From QQUD01 sp039029915 (GTDB lineage Bacteria > Chloroflexota > Anaerolineae > Promineifilales > Promineifilaceae): a stretch of DNA of 6,894 nucleotides. Shown piece by piece: positions 6,426 to 6,894 of this stretch; position 1 is the stretch's first letter; the number at the start of each line of letters is the position of its first letter. The notes under the pieces were generated by a model that ran no database searches, had not been told where the DNA came from, and saw only the letters and a program-made list of their open reading frames with translations. Made by a program: the position numbers and the translations under genes. Location of the stretch: contig JBCCFD010000429.1 in assembly GCA_039029915.1 (NCBI GenBank), positions 1 to 6,894 on the forward strand, read 5' to 3'.

Positions 6426-6506
6426 GCAGAAATGTGTCGGACACAGAGGGTTTAATATCAACTCATTCACTTTTCTGCATTTTCTACACCTCTGTGTTCA
6501 TTTTTT
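6426..6506 (+). terminator. Interleaved inverted repeats with T-run, probable terminator of the flavoprotein gene
   Basis: ACACAGAGG (6441-6449) pairs perfectly with CCTCTGTGT (6489-6497), and TTCATTTTTT follows, as in an intrinsic terminator, though the loop is 39 bases. A second pair, GCAGAAA (6426-6432) with TTTCTGC (6472-6478), interleaves with it in pseudoknot order. TGTGTC-G-GACACA (6433-6445) is a further small dyad sharing the ACACA arm. The structures are partly mutually exclusive. Confidence 0.45.
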
Positions 6507-6529
6507 GCAATCAATTCAACTCGTAAACG

Positions 6530-6581
6530 AACAAGCGTTATTAGGTAGTCAACGTTGACTACCTAATAACGCTTGTTTTTT
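6530..6581 (+). terminator. 48-bp perfect palindrome ending in a T-run
   Basis: Bases 6530-6577 are exactly self-complementary (24 bases per arm, centre between 6553 and 6554, innermost AACGTT), checked pair by pair. The stem ends in a T-run reaching 6581, so a transcript from the left would form a very long hairpin followed by U residues, an efficient-looking intrinsic terminator. It lies second after the flavoprotein gene and just before the integrase promoter, so it would also insulate the integrase. On the minus strand the run is only three T after a CG interruption, so termination would favour the plus direction. Confidence 0.6.
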
Positions 6582-6621
6582 AACTAGTATAGCTTATGAT
6601 AATATTATTTAACAAAAGCTA

Positions 6622-6650
6622 TTGACATTTAATTTGATATCGCTTATCCT
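6622..6650 (+). promoter_or_regulatory. Promoter of the integrase gene, leaderless layout
   Basis: TTGACA (6622-6627, full consensus), a 17-base spacer, then TATCCT (6645-6650, four of six). Six bases later comes the GTG start codon at 6657, which is the predicted transcription start. The region between the palindrome and this promoter (6582-6621) is AT-rich with nothing else recognised. Confidence 0.65.
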
Positions 6651-6656
6651 CACAGG

Positions 6657-6894
6657 GTGACACCTGAAACGAAGCTTTCTCCGATTAAGACTGAACATGA
6701 GGCTTGGTACGGCATCATCGATCTCGTGACGCAAAGTGTAGACAGTCCACACAGCAAGCGCGCATACAGTCGTGCCTTGCTGGACTTTTTAGAATGGTAT
6801 GACGCAAACGGCCGTTCTGGATTTACCAAAGCAACGATCAATGCTTATCGTGAACAACTCCTGCTCAACGGCAAGAGTCGCTCAAGCATCAACC
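6657..6894 (+). CDS. Tyrosine recombinase/integrase, N-terminal part (cut by window edge)
   Basis: The first 79 codons of a gene running off the right edge. Residues about 30-79 form the SAM-like core-binding domain of phage-type integrases: SPHSKRAYSRALLDFLEWY (30-48), then FTKATINAYREQLL (56-69) and SRSSIN (74-79), matching the usual TRRAY...FL.WY...V..YR..L...S..TIN layout. The catalytic R-H-R-Y residues lie beyond the window, so activity cannot be judged. The GTG start is the first possible initiator after the in-frame TAA at 6630. No ribosome site is spaced for it, and the promoter places the transcript start at the GTG itself. The layout recalls stand-alone integrases of Chloroflexota and related genomes rather than XerC/XerD or integron IntI, though this is from memory. 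Whether it belongs to an element to the right is unknown. Confidence 0.85.
   Translation, partial: MTPETKLSPIKTEHEAWYGIIDLVTQSVDSPHSKRAYSRALLDFLEWYDANGRSGFTKATINAYREQLLLNGKSRSSIN

Noticed and set aside
6530..6577. Integron attC site in front of the integrase
   Set aside because: attC sites are imperfect, with unpaired bases and conserved GTTRRRY/RYYYAAC ends. This repeat is perfectly symmetric, lacks those ends and has a terminator T-run. The visible part of the integrase does not look like IntI.

Overview
The window is a bacterial chromosomal segment of moderate GC with seven recognisable genes and no rRNA, tRNA, CRISPR array or complete mobile element. Nothing in it fixes the taxonomy. A Chloroflexota (Anaerolineae-like) bacterium is a tentative guess. 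It rests on the style of the integrase N-terminus, on start codons placed directly behind strong promoters, and on an iterated palindrome, ACGGCCGT, found in most of the genes.

Left part (1-3022), all minus strand. A TetR-family regulator (2416-2982) lies upstream of three short-chain dehydrogenase/reductase (SDR) genes: 1531-2343, 505-1479, and one cut by the left edge at 1-449. Two nearly identical operator-like sites, 20 of 22 positions shared and oppositely oriented, lie at 2382-2403 and 3001-3022. Each overlaps the -35 region of a good sigma70-type promoter, one for the SDR genes and one for tetR. The simplest reading is an autoregulated repressor controlling a three-gene NAD(P)H-dependent oxidoreductase operon whose inducer and substrates are unknown. 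The two downstream SDRs are paralogues of each other (retinol-dehydrogenase/WWOX-like). The middle one has Ser where the family's catalytic Asn is expected.

Middle part (3093-4685), minus strand. A complete cytoplasmic choline-sulfatase (betC), with the sulfatase nucleophile Cys52 in CGPSR, an intact metal-site set and the family-specific C-terminal tail. It stands alone: no betA, betB, betI or transporter is in view. A GC-rich stem-loop follows its stop codon. A 268-bp divergent intergenic region (4686-4953) separates it from the next gene.

Right part (4954-6894), plus strand. A complete FAD-dependent monooxygenase-like flavoprotein of unknown substrate is followed by a 257-bp spacer. The spacer holds interleaved inverted repeats with a T-run, a perfect 48-bp palindrome ending in a T-run, and a strong promoter. 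That promoter drives a tyrosine recombinase/integrase whose first 79 codons are in the window.

The main points of interest are the ACGGCCGT octamer (eight exact copies, all inside genes on both strands), the twin TetR operators, the apparently leaderless layout of tetR and the integrase, and the 48-bp palindrome in front of the integrase.
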